Counted from the stretch's first letter, positions 1-5,862 are shown. The stretch: DNA of 6,298 nucleotides from an uncultured Clostridia bacterium (GCA_945875045.1 CAMCIX010000100.1:1-6298); one strand, 5' to 3'. The notes: a model not told the origin generated them from the sequence alone. Made by a program: numbers and translations.

Positions 1-47
1 GAGATGTAGAGAGGTCTCGTGGGCTCGGAGATGTGTATAAGAGACAG
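1..47. other. Nextera i7 adapter (sequencing artefact)
   Basis: This is not genomic DNA. Positions 29-47 are the 19-bp Tn5 mosaic end used by the Nextera kit, 14-28 are the read-2 adapter, 6-13 read GTAGAGAG (reverse complement CTCTCTAC, which I recall as index N707), and 1-5 match the end of the P7 primer. Genomic sequence therefore starts at 48, and nothing upstream of spoIIE beyond 36 bases can be interpreted. Confidence 0.98.
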
Positions 48-70
48 TAATTAGGGTGAAGTAAAATACG

Positions 71-78
71 GCGGTGAT
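71..78 (+). promoter_or_regulatory. Ribosome binding site fixing the TTG start of spoIIE
   Basis: GCGGTGAT differs by one base from the GGAGGTGAT-type sequence complementary to the 16S rRNA 3' end and ends 5 bases before TTG at 84. An in-frame TAG occupies 81-83, so no earlier start is possible, and the first in-frame ATG lies 87 codons later inside the membrane domain. TTG is therefore the supported start. No promoter is visible because the insert begins at 48. Confidence 0.8.
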
Positions 79-83
79 TTTAG

Positions 84-2393
84 TTGAAAGATATTGTAAA
101 AATATCAGGAAGAACGGAAAAATTAAACCACAGGGAGCTTATTGCGGCGGCGGCAACCCATATTTTAGCGGCAGCGGCGGGCTTTATCGCCGCAAGAGCC
201 GCAGTAACGGACAAGCTGTTGCCCTTCGGTCTCTCGGTAGCGGCGGGAGCCTCCGCAACATACACCCCAGCCGCGGCAATCGGCGTTTTTTTGGGGTATT
301 TTATCCCCGCGCTCGACACGGGCGGCTTTCGTTACATAGCGGCAATGCTTGCAATACTTGCGATAAAGCTGTTATTGGGCGGCTATAAAAGGCTGACCGA
401 AAGCCCTGTCTTTTTAAGCTGTATATGCCTGCTCGCAAGCTTTTTAACCTCGGCGGTGACCTTGAGCGGATTTAATTTCAGCTTTTTAAACGCCGCGTCG
501 GAGTCTTTGCTTGCGGCGGGCGGTACGTTTTTTGTCTGCCGCTCATTTAAGGCCTTGCCGAAGGCGGTTCAGGGGCTTAACGCCGACGAGCTTGTTTCTC
601 TTTTCGCGACCGTCGGCATACTGCTAACGGGGGTAAACGGCTTTGATTTCGGCGGAGTATCCTTAGGTCATATATTAGGTATTACCCTGATACTTACCGC
701 CGCGAAATACGGAGGTACCCTCTCGGGCGCGGTATGCGGCACAACCGTGGCGCTGTCGCTTGTCTTAAGCGGAGTATCGGGTGAAATCGCCGTTGTTTAC
801 GCCTTTATCGGGCTTATAGCGGGTGTCTTTTCCTCCTACGGCAAATATATTCAGGTCGGGGTTCCTCTTGTTTTCAGCCTTGTGGGCTCAGTCACCACGG
901 GCAACCCGATACTGATAGCGAGGACCGTTATAGAAGCCGCCCTCGGTTCGGCGCTGTTTTTAGCGTTGCCGAGGCGGCTCGGGATTCACATAAGCCGTCT
1001 TTTTTCGGTATACCCAAGGTTAGTAGCTCCCGACGGCTTTAAAAAATCGCTTGAAATGCGGCTTAATATAGCGGCAAATGCCCTTTGCGATGTTTCGGAA
1101 ACGGTCGAACAGGTTTCCGCCGAGCTTTCTAAAATTAACGCGCCCGATTTCGGAACGGTTATCGCCGCGATTGAGCAGGACGCCTGCTCGGGCTGTAAGC
1201 TTAGGGTTCACTGCTGGGAAAGCCGCCGCGACAGCACGGTTGAGGCAATTCTCGGAATGACCAAGGCGGTCAAAGAGGGCAGTCGCGCCCCCGAAAACGG
1301 CGCGCCCGAGGAGTTTCGCGGCAGGTGCATAAGGGTGTCGCAGGTGGCGAACGCCGCCTACAAGCGGTATTCCGACTACACCTCGCGCATTGCCGCAGAA
1401 AACCGAATCGACGAGGTGCGTTCGGTGGTGTCCGACCAGTTTGACGGAATATCCTATATGCTTTCTGAGCTTGCAAACGACCTTGAAAATGACGGTAAAT
1501 TTGATAATTCCACAGCCGAAAAAGCCTCTGCCGCCCTTAAAAATCTCGGCGCACAAGCCGAGGAATGTACCTGTAAGCTCGACAAATTCGGCAGAATGAG
1601 TATTGAACTCAAAATTAAAAAGCAACCCGATTTAACAATAAATAAGCTACAGCTTATGAAGCTTTTATCGGTTGTCTGCGAGCGTGATTTCGACGTTCCC
1701 GCGGTAAGCGCGGCGGGCGGGAGCATATATATTACCCTGTACGAGCACGCCGCGATAAGGGTAGATGTGGGTGTAGACCAAAAAACCGCTATGTCTTCGG
1801 CAATGTGCGGCGACGCATACAAGTATTTCTTCGACGGCAGAGGGCATTTTATTATGATTTTATCCGACGGAATGGGCACGGGCGGCAGAGCGGCGGTGGA
1901 CGGCGCAATGGCTTCGGGGCTTATGAGCCGTCTTATTAAGGCGGGCTTCGGCTACGACTGCTCCCTTAGAATCCTCAATTCCTCTATGCTTTTTAAATCT
2001 ACCGACGAATCTCTTGCCACGGTGGACATTGCAAGCATAGATTTATTCACAGGTCAGGTCGAGCTTTACAAGGCGGGCGCCGCTCCCACCCTGATAAGGC
2101 GCTCAGGCCGCACAGGAAAGGCGGAAAGCACCTCCCTGCCCGCCGGTATTTTACGGGAAATAGGCTTTGACAAGGCAACTGTTAAGTGCAAAATAGGCGA
2201 CATTGTGGTGCTTATGTCGGACGGTGCGGCGTGCGAGGGCACCGACTGGATCAAAGGAGAAATAGAAAGCTGGAGCAACGGCACCGCCGAGGAGCTTGCA
2301 GAGCGGATATGCGAGGGTGCAAAACGCCGCCGCAGTGACAACCATCAGGACGATATTACCGTAATGACGGCGATACTCAAAAAATCGGTATAG
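84..2393 (+). CDS. spoIIE: Stage II sporulation protein E, PP2C-type serine phosphatase
   Basis: SpoIIE dephosphorylates the anti-anti-sigma factor SpoIIAA at the polar septum, releasing sigma-F in the forespore. The 769-residue product is somewhat shorter than the 827-residue Bacillus protein but complete. Residues about 19-298 are almost continuously hydrophobic, matching the multi-pass N-terminal membrane domain. A central region (about 300-550) carries the cysteine cluster C368-x2-C371-x5-C377-W seen in this family. The C-terminal PP2C domain (about 555-765) has G576-D577, the SDGMGTG motif with D595, MSDGA with D713 and DDIT with D756/D757, which align with the metal-binding aspartates of Bacillus SpoIIE. 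It starts with TTG directly after an in-frame TAG, with a good ribosome site. It is convergent with proS; no gene follows on the same strand. Identification is firm; it also marks the organism as a likely spore former. Confidence 0.96.
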   Translation: MKDIVKISGRTEKLNHRELIAAAATHILAAAAGFIAARAAVTDKLLPFGLSVAAGASATYTPAAAIGVFLGYFIPALDTGGFRYIAAMLAILAIKLLLGGYKRLTESPVFLSCICLLASFLTSAVTLSGFNFSFLNAASESLLAAGGTFFVCRSFKALPKAVQGLNADELVSLFATVGILLTGVNGFDFGGVSLGHILGITLILTAAKYGGTLSGAVCGTTVALSLVLSGVSGEIAVVYAFIGLIAGVFSSYGKYIQVGVPLVFSLVGSVTTGNPILIARTVIEAALGSALFLALPRRLGIHISRLFSVYPRLVAPDGFKKSLEMRLNIAANALCDVSETVEQVSAELSKINAPDFGTVIAAIEQDACSGCKLRVHCWESRRDSTVEAILGMTKAVKEGSRAPENGAPEEFRGRCIRVSQVANAAYKRYSDYTSRIAAENRIDEVRSVVSDQFDGISYMLSELANDLENDGKFDNSTAEKASAALKNLGAQAEECTCKLDKFGRMSIELKIKKQPDLTINKLQLMKLLSVVCERDFDVPAVSAAGGSIYITLYEHAAIRVDVGVDQKTAMSSAMCGDAYKYFFDGRGHFIMILSDGMGTGGRAAVDGAMASGLMSRLIKAGFGYDCSLRILNSSMLFKSTDESLATVDIASIDLFTGQVELYKAGAAPTLIRRSGRTGKAESTSLPAGILREIGFDKATVKCKIGDIVVLMSDGAACEGTDWIKGEIESWSNGTAEELAERICEGAKRRRSDNHQDDITVMTAILKKSV

Positions 2394-2438
2394 CAAAAAT
2401 GGGGCTGTAAAAAAACAAATCGGGGCTTGCGTATATAA

Positions 2439-2476
2439 ATTCGGAATTCGGAATGCGGAATGCGGAATTCGGAATT
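2439..2476. repeat. Heptad tandem array, ATKCGGA units
   Basis: Five consecutive 7-bp units read ATTCGGA, ATTCGGA, ATGCGGA, ATGCGGA, ATTCGGA, followed by a partial unit ATTA. Only the third base varies (T or G). No open reading frame uses it. Its role is unknown; 7-bp arrays of this kind are usually intergenic and length-variable. Confidence 0.9.
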
Positions 2477-2524
2477 AAATAACGCGAAATTGAGGTATTT
2501 ATAGGCGAAACATAATGATATTTT

Positions 2525-2582
2525 GTAGGGTTTCCCCGCCACGTTGAGTCTAATCTGCGGAACGGATAAATCCGTTCCCTAC
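2525..2582. repeat. Small palindromic element with GTAGGG/CCCTAC ends
   Basis: GTAGGG (2525-2530) and CCCTAC (2577-2582) form inverted ends of a 58-bp unit. Its right part contains the palindrome GGAACGGAT-AA-ATCCGTTCC (2559-2578), a 9-bp-arm hairpin with a two-base centre. The same terminal hexamers recur at the hairpin at 2669-2740, suggesting one family of elements. Confidence 0.6.
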
Positions 2583-2600
2583 GAGGGCGAATTGACCAGC

Positions 2601-2626
2601 GTAGGGACGGGCGTCCCCGACCGTCC
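2601..2626. repeat. GTAGGG-headed short inverted repeat
   Basis: A third GTAGGG hexamer (2601-2606) heads a short foldable stretch in which GGACGG (2605-2610) can pair with CCGTCC (2621-2626) over a 10-base loop; alternatively GGGAC and GTCCC pair closer in. No partner CCCTAC follows directly, so this may be a truncated copy of the neighbouring palindromic units. Confidence 0.5.
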
Positions 2627-2631
2627 GATTG

Positions 2632-2666
2632 TCTAATGTCTAACGTCTAAAATCTAACATCTAAAT
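2632..2666. repeat. Heptad tandem array, TCTAANN units
   Basis: Five consecutive 7-bp units read TCTAATG, TCTAACG, TCTAAAA, TCTAACA, TCTAAAT: the first five bases are invariant and the last two drift. A lone TCTAATC lies at 2549-2555. The period is the same as the array at 2439-2476 but the unit is unrelated in sequence. Confidence 0.88.
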
Positions 2667-2668
2667 TC

Positions 2669-2740
2669 GTAGGGGAGGGTCTCTGTGCCCTCCCGTTTAT
2701 ACTTCAAATGCTTCGGGAGGGCACGGAGACCCTCCCCTAC
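2669..2740. repeat. Long hairpin with 27-bp arms
   Basis: Arms 2669-2695 and 2714-2740 are inverted copies with one non-Watson-Crick position (a G-U pair in RNA), separated by an 18-base loop (2696-2713). The outer ends are GTAGGGGAGGG and CCCTCCCCTAC. No T-run follows on either strand, so it is not a standard intrinsic terminator. It would be a very stable structure in the 3' part of a spoIIE transcript. Confidence 0.92.
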
Positions 2741-2779
2741 AAACACACAGACAAAACCCCGATTTGTCTCTTAAAAAGC

Positions 2780-2828
2780 AAACAAGCTTTGCATTAGCCT
2801 TATTTTCGTGCTTTTGCAAAGCTTGTTT
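2780..2828. terminator. Bidirectional intrinsic terminator between spoIIE and proS
   Basis: Perfect 14-bp arms AAACAAGCTTTGCA (2780-2793) and TGCAAAGCTTGTTT (2815-2828) flank a 21-base loop. On the plus strand the stem is followed by ATTTTATTTTT, and on the minus strand by GCTTTTTAAG, so it can end transcripts from both convergent genes. It lies 65 bases past the proS stop and nearly 390 past the spoIIE stop. The stem is only moderately GC-rich and the loop is long, so efficiency is uncertain. Confidence 0.7.
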
Positions 2829-2893
2829 ATTTTATTTTTGCTTAATTAATCCGCCTTTGAAGTTGCTGTGTTTTTTTATACTCTGTACTGAAT

Positions 2894-4327
2894 TTAATAC
2901 GCCTTGCCCCAGTAAAGCATATGCTTTGCTTCTTTGCCGCAGCATACGCATTTGCCGTCCAGCTCCTCCTGCTCGAAGGGAATACAGCGGGAGGTTACGC
3001 CCGCATAGTCCTTAAGCTTGTCCTCGCACTCGCGGTCGCCGCACCACATAGCGCGGATAAAGCCCGGCTTATTATCGGCGATTTCCTTCATTTCTTCAAG
3101 GCTGTGCGCGTCAAAGGTCATATTCGCCCTGCGCTCCAGCGCCTTATTGTAAAGACCGTCGTGAACCGCCTTTAAAAGCTCGGCAAGCTTTTCTTCAAGC
3201 TCGTCAAGGGAAACAACCGTCTTTTCGCCGTTATCTCTGCGGACGATTACACAGCTGTTATTCTCAATGTCCTTGGGTCCTAACTCTACTCTGAGCGGAA
3301 CGCCCTTCATTTCATACTCGGCAAACTTCCAGCCCGGCGACTGCTCGCCCGCGTCGATTTTGGCGCGGCAGACCTTTTTCATTCTCTCGTAAACCTCATT
3401 AGCCTTGTCGAGAACCCCCTCCTTATGGGAGGCAATCGGGATAAGCACCGCCTGAATCGGGGCTATCGCGGGGGGAAGCACCAGACCGTTATCGTCGCCG
3501 TGGGTCATAATAATCGCGCCGATAAGGCGGGTGGAAATACCCCACGAGGTCTCAAACGGGGTTACGGGGTTGTTGTTTTTATCGGTATATTCAATCTCAA
3601 ACGCCTTTGCAAAGCCGTCCCCGAAATAGTGGGAGGTTCCGCTCTGGAGCGCCTTGCCGTCGTGCATTAACGCCTCTATCGTATAGGTCGCCTCGGCACC
3701 CGCGAAGCGTTCCTTTTCGGTCTTCTCGCCCTTGATTACCGGAATACACAAATACTCCTCCGCAAAGCGAGCGTAGATGTTAAGCATCTGCACCGTCTCC
3801 GCCTTAGCCTCCTCGGAGGTGGCGTGAAGGGTGTGACCCTCCTGCCACAAGAACTCGCGGGAGCGCAGGAAGGGGCGGGTAGTCTTCTCCCAGCGCACAA
3901 CGCTGCACCACTGGTTGTATAGCTTGGGCAGGTCGCGGTATGAATGTACTATATTCTTAAAGTGGTCGCAGAAAAGGGTTTCGGAGGTAGGTCTTACGCA
4001 GAGCCGCTCCTCTAACTCCTCCTCGCCGCCGTGGGTTACCCACGCAACCTCCGGCGCAAAGCCCTCAACGTGATCCTTTTCCTTTTGTAAAAGGCTCTCG
4101 GGAATGAACATAGGCATATAAACGTTCTCGTGACCCGTCTCCTTGAACATACCGTCCACAATATGCTGAATATTCTCCCAAATTGCATAACCGTAGGGGC
4201 GGATAATCATACAGCCCTTAACCGAGGAATAATCTATCAGGTCGGCTTTGAGCACGACGTCGGTATACCATTTAGCGAAATCCTCATCCATAGAGGTAAT
4301 CGATTTTACCAGTTTTTCTTTAGCCAT
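2894..4327 (-). CDS. proS: Prolyl-tRNA synthetase, archaeal/Thermus (class 3) type
   Basis: A cytoplasmic class II synthetase that charges tRNA-Pro with proline using ATP. From ATG at 4327 the product is 477 residues, the length of the Thermus thermophilus enzyme, and begins MAKEK as that enzyme does. Visible landmarks are PTSET (113-117), class II motif 2 with RWE and [16 protein letters not shown] (about 145-166), TSHYFG in the catalytic domain, motif 3 ending [12 protein letters not shown] (about 270-287), the anticodon-binding domain with [12 protein letters not shown], and the C-terminal zinc domain with C429, C434, C460 and C463, ending in KAY. It lacks the editing insertion typical of E. 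coli-type ProRS. The frame stays open to ATG at 4423, but that codon lies within the promoter -35 region, so the longer reading is rejected. Divergent from acpP. Confidence 0.96.
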   Translation of the reverse strand: MAKEKLVKSITSMDEDFAKWYTDVVLKADLIDYSSVKGCMIIRPYGYAIWENIQHIVDGMFKETGHENVYMPMFIPESLLQKEKDHVEGFAPEVAWVTHGGEEELEERLCVRPTSETLFCDHFKNIVHSYRDLPKLYNQWCSVVRWEKTTRPFLRSREFLWQEGHTLHATSEEAKAETVQMLNIYARFAEEYLCIPVIKGEKTEKERFAGAEATYTIEALMHDGKALQSGTSHYFGDGFAKAFEIEYTDKNNNPVTPFETSWGISTRLIGAIIMTHGDDNGLVLPPAIAPIQAVLIPIASHKEGVLDKANEVYERMKKVCRAKIDAGEQSPGWKFAEYEMKGVPLRVELGPKDIENNSCVIVRRDNGEKTVVSLDELEEKLAELLKAVHDGLYNKALERRANMTFDAHSLEEMKEIADNKPGFIRAMWCGDRECEDKLKDYAGVTSRCIPFEQEELDGKCVCCGKEAKHMLYWGKAY

Positions 4328-4330
4328 TTC

Positions 4331-4363
4331 GGGAAGCGCAAAGGCGCTCCACGTCCCACCTTT
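4331..4363 (-). promoter_or_regulatory. proS leader: ribosome site followed by a hairpin before the start codon
   Basis: No ribosome site lies just before the proS ATG. The only good one, AAAGGTGGG (4363-4355), is 27 bases upstream. Between them is a hairpin: GGAGCGC (4350-4344), loop CTTT with one more C, and GCGCTTC (4339-4333), seven pairs including one G-U. If folded, about nine unpaired bases would remain between ribosome site and ATG, which is normal spacing. That the hairpin brings them together is inference; the sequence elements themselves are visible. Confidence 0.5.
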
Positions 4364-4391
4364 CATATCCGTGTAGCATAATAATAAAACT

Positions 4392-4420
4392 ATTATAAAG
4401 CAAGTCGAATAAATTTGCAA
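4392..4420 (-). promoter_or_regulatory. Sigma-A promoter of proS
   Basis: On the minus strand TTGCAA (4420-4415), a 17-base spacer and a perfect TATAAT (4397-4392). Transcription would start near 4385, giving a leader of roughly 55-60 bases. This is too short for a T-box, the usual regulator of synthetase genes in Firmicutes. Confidence 0.82.
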
Positions 4421-4440
4421 CATTTTTTAGTAATAATATA

Positions 4441-4457
4441 GCTTTTTTAAAAAAAGC
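4441..4457. promoter_or_regulatory. A/T-tract palindrome between divergent promoters
   Basis: GCTTTTTTAAAAAAAGC is a perfect palindrome around a central A, located between the -35 boxes of proS (from 4420) and acpP (from 4469). It could act as an UP-like element, a curved DNA segment or an operator shared by both promoters. I recognise no specific regulator site. Confidence 0.45.
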
Positions 4458-4468
4458 ATAAAAACCTA

Positions 4469-4497
4469 TTGACAAACGCACGATAAGAACATATTAT
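4469..4497 (+). promoter_or_regulatory. Sigma-A promoter of acpP
   Basis: Perfect TTGACA (4469-4474), a 17-base spacer and TATTAT (4492-4497, five of six consensus bases). Predicted start near 4504, giving a leader of about 65 bases. Its near-consensus form fits the high expression expected for acyl carrier protein. Confidence 0.85.
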
Positions 4498-4514
4498 TTG
4501 TTTATCGACTTTTT

Positions 4515-4541
4515 TAAGCTCGCAGCACACCCGCGGGCTTA
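4515..4541 (+). promoter_or_regulatory. Hairpin in the acpP 5' leader
   Basis: TAAGCTCGC (4515-4523) can pair with GCGGGCTTA (4533-4541), nine pairs including one G-U, over a 9-base loop. It is preceded by TTTTTT and followed by the small palindrome TTACGGTAA (4542-4550) and TTTT. The ribosome site at 4556 stays free. It may stabilise the mRNA 5' end or act as a weak attenuator; no known riboswitch class is recognised. Confidence 0.4.
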
Positions 4542-4569
4542 TTACGGTAATTTTCAGGAGGAACATATT

Positions 4570-4797
4570 ATGGTATTTGAGAAAATTAAAGAAATGCTGG
4601 CAGACCAGCTTGACGCGGACGCAGAAGAAATGACAATGGAAACCGACATTGCCGACGATTTGGGAGCGGACAGTCTTGACGTGGTTGAGCTTTTAATGTC
4701 CATTGAGGACGAGTTCGACGTTGAGATTCCCGACGAGGAAATTGAAAATCTCAAAACAATCGGCGACGTTGTTGAATATATCCAGAGCAATATGTAA
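4570..4797 (+). CDS. acpP: Acyl carrier protein
   Basis: A small acidic cytoplasmic carrier that holds growing acyl chains of type II fatty-acid synthesis on a phosphopantetheine arm. The product is 75 residues, a usual ACP length, with the attachment motif [10 protein letters not shown] and the modified serine at position 35, followed by the highly conserved acidic helix ([12 protein letters not shown]). ATG at 4570 is chosen because AGGAGG (4556-4561) lies 8 bases before it; the frame stays open to 4498 but that would begin inside the -10 box. The gene appears monocistronic, with its own strong promoter and a terminator right after the stop, rather than sitting in a plsX-acpP-rnc or fab cluster. 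Identification is firm; a role outside fatty-acid synthesis is unlikely but cannot be excluded from sequence. Confidence 0.96.
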   Translation: MVFEKIKEMLADQLDADAEEMTMETDIADDLGADSLDVVELLMSIEDEFDVEIPDEEIENLKTIGDVVEYIQSNM

Positions 4798-4806
4798 AAA
4801 GCTTAA

Positions 4807-4834
4807 CAGGGGCTGTCACAAAAGACAGCCCCTG
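4807..4834. terminator. Bidirectional terminator between acpP and abrB-like gene
   Basis: Perfect 11-bp GC-rich arms CAGGGGCTGTC (4807-4817) and GACAGCCCCTG (4824-4834) enclose a 6-base loop. On the plus strand CTCTTTATT follows; on the minus strand TTAAGCTTTTTAC follows. It lies 9 bases after the acpP stop and 12 bases after the stop of the convergent gene, so it serves both. Confidence 0.92.
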
Positions 4835-4846
4835 CTCTTTATTATG

Positions 4847-5107
4847 TTATTCCGCTTTATCCTTCATATTGTAAAGCTTTTCAATACAGTCCGTACACAC
4901 ATTATAGCCGCCGAACTCAACGCTGTCCGCCAGAGAATCGCAGAAAATGCAGGTCGGCTGGTACTTCTTAAGCACAACCTTGTCGCCGTCCATATAGATT
5001 TCAAAGCTGTCAACGTCGTTTTCAACCTTTAACTGCCTGCGGATTTCCTTGGGGATTACAACGCGTCCCATTTTGTCAACCGCTCTTACCATACCTGTAG
5101 ATTTCAT
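4847..5107 (-). CDS. abrB: AbrB/SpoVT-family transcriptional regulator with zinc ribbon
   Basis: A DNA-binding transition-state-type regulator of 86 residues. The N-terminal swapped-hairpin domain (about 1-50) closely follows Bacillus AbrB: MKSTGMVRAVDKMGRVVIPKE (first 20 conserved), EIRRQL, then EIYMDGDKVVLKKYQP. In place of the Bacillus C-terminal multimerisation domain it has two cysteine pairs, C53-x2-C56 and C71-x2-C74, a probable zinc ribbon common in clostridial homologues. AAGGAGGT ends 9 bases before the ATG, fixing the start. It has its own promoter and shares a terminator with acpP. In Bacillus AbrB represses post-exponential genes until Spo0A shuts it off; a similar role here is inferred. 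It could equally be a SpoVT-like or paralogous AbrB, so the gene symbol is a family-level assignment. Confidence 0.88.
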   Translation of the reverse strand: MKSTGMVRAVDKMGRVVIPKEIRRQLKVENDVDSFEIYMDGDKVVLKKYQPTCIFCDSLADSVEFGGYNVCTDCIEKLYNMKDKAE

Positions 5108-5136
5108 TTTCTTTATACCTCCTTTTGGTTTACCTT

Positions 5137-5166
5137 ATTTTAACATATTTAGTCATAATTTGTCAA
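5137..5166 (-). promoter_or_regulatory. Promoter of the abrB-like gene
   Basis: On the minus strand a perfect TTGACA (5166-5161), an 18-base spacer and TAAAAT (5142-5137, five of six consensus bases). The predicted start lies about 25 bases before the ATG. It begins 27 bases past the ung stop, so the regulator can be expressed independently of ung. Confidence 0.75.
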
Positions 5167-5180
5167 TACCCGATTTGACA
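5161..5180. promoter_or_regulatory. TGTCAA-N8-TTGACA inverted repeat over the abrB -35 box
   Basis: A perfect 6-bp inverted repeat with an 8-base centre; one arm is the -35 box itself. The placement fits an operator, for instance for autorepression. It can also be read as two opposed -35 boxes, but no good -10 and no gene follow on the plus strand. Confidence 0.35.
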
Positions 5181-5193
5181 ATTCATTGTTTGT

Positions 5194-5862
5194 TTACAAA
5201 TTATCCCATTGTATTTTTTCTGCGCCGTTCTGCTCTAAAATCGCGTTGGTTTTCGAGAAGTGGCGGCAGCCCAAAAAGCCCCTGTAAGCCGAAAGGGGGC
5301 TTGGGTGGGAGGTGCAAAGCTTGTAATGCGCGGGATTGGTGATTATTCCCGCCTTTCTTTCGGCGTTCGCGCCCCAAAGCAGAAAAACAACCGGCTGTTC
5401 CTTTTTATTAAGCTCGGAAATAACGCGGTCGGTGAATATTTCCCAGCCCTTGTCCTTATGGCTGTTGGGCTGACCCTCCCTTACGGTCAGCACCGTGTTA
5501 AGGAGCAGTACGCCCTGCTTTGCCCAGCCGGTAAGCTCGCCGTGTGCGGGCATAGTCACCCCCAAATCCTCGCTTATCTCCTTATAAATATTCACAAGCG
5601 AGGGCGGCAGAGGCACACCCTTTTTTACCGAAAAGCAAAGCCCGTGCGCCTGACCCGCCCCGTGGTAAGGGTCCTGACCCAAAATAACCGCCTTTGTATC
5701 GGAAAAGGAGGTATATTTTAGGGCGTTGAAAATATCGTGCATATCGGGATAAATACGCCGAGAGGAGTATTCGCTCTTTAAAAATTCGTGAAGCTGTCTG
5801 TAATACGGCTTCTCCCACTCGTCCGCCAGTATTTCGTCCCAGTCGTTGCCTAATTTAACCGT
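5194..5862 (-). CDS. ung: Uracil-DNA glycosylase, family 1, with apparent ACG start
   Basis: Removes uracil from DNA, the first step of base-excision repair of deaminated cytosine. Read from ACG at 5862 the product is 222 residues, the usual length, and begins TVKLGNDWDEIL, where family members normally begin MV.(I/L)GNDWDEIL. Motifs are GQDPYHGAGQAHGL with catalytic D64, F77 stacking on uracil, LLLN with N122, and HPSPLSAYRGF with H186; numbering falls within one residue of E. coli Ung (D64, F77, N123, H187). No ATG, GTG or TTG occurs between the upstream stop and the first ATG at 5742, which would delete 40 conserved residues. A G6 ribosome-like tract lies 6 bases before ACG. It follows the upstream membrane gene by 12 bases in the same frame, so the two are probably co-transcribed. 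Function is firm; the start is not. Confidence 0.93.
   Translation of the reverse strand, partial: TVKLGNDWDEILADEWEKPYYRQLHEFLKSEYSSRRIYPDMHDIFNALKYTSFSDTKAVILGQDPYHGAGQAHGLCFSVKKGVPLPPSLVNIYKEISEDLGVTMPAHGELTGWAKQGVLLLNTVLTVREGQPNSHKDKGWEIFTDRVISELNKKEQPVVFLLWGANAERKAGIITNPAHYKLCTSHPSPLSAYRGFLGCRHFSKTNAILEQNGAEKIQWDNL

Larger units (their letters stand above)
2415..2767. repeat. 353-bp composite repeat block bounded by an 11-bp inverted repeat
   Basis: The perfect inverted repeat ACAAATCGGGG (2415-2425) and CCCCGATTTGT (2757-2767) encloses all the repeats found between spoIIE and proS: two heptad arrays, two smaller palindromes and a long hairpin. The left end lies 21 bases after the spoIIE stop. 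I see no gene inside and no obvious target-site duplication outside (AAAAA on the left, CTCTT on the right). The block could be a non-autonomous inserted element, a pile-up of small palindromic elements, or a transcript 3' end that folds on itself; the sequence alone does not decide. Confidence 0.6.

Noticed and set aside
2394..2893. A CRISPR array or tRNA in the repeat-rich gap
   Set aside because: Repeat units are 7 bp with no spacers of constant length, and no cloverleaf or T-loop sequence is visible.
2914..2927. Palindrome around AAGCATATGCTT
   Set aside because: It lies inside the conserved zinc domain codons of proS and is explained by coding sequence.
2764..3015. Plus-strand reading frame of 83 codons
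   Set aside because: It runs antisense over the end of proS and through the terminator, has no ribosome site and shows no recognisable motif.
4403..4409. A Spo0A box (AGTCGAA against TGTCGAA) in the proS promoter spacer, and TGTCAA near the abrB promoter
   Set aside because: Each has one mismatch in a 7-base motif, which is expected often by chance in this much DNA, and there is no paired site.
4325..4420. A T-box leader before proS, suggested by AAAGGTGGGACG followed by a hairpin
   Set aside because: The sigma-A promoter leaves only about 55-60 bases of leader, there is no room for stem I and a specifier loop, and the ACCGCG part of the T-box is absent.
4328..4423. A longer ProS with 32 extra N-terminal residues including a hydrophobic stretch
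   Set aside because: The upstream ATG lies next to the -35 box, so it would not be on the transcript, and the 477-residue form matches the family exactly.
4554..4790. Serine-rich minus-strand frame opposite acpP
   Set aside because: It is a mirror of the acidic acpP codons and has no independent support.
5740..5742. ATG at 5742 as the start of ung
   Set aside because: It would remove 40 residues that match the conserved family N-terminus (GNDWDE to RRIYPD) and has no ribosome site.
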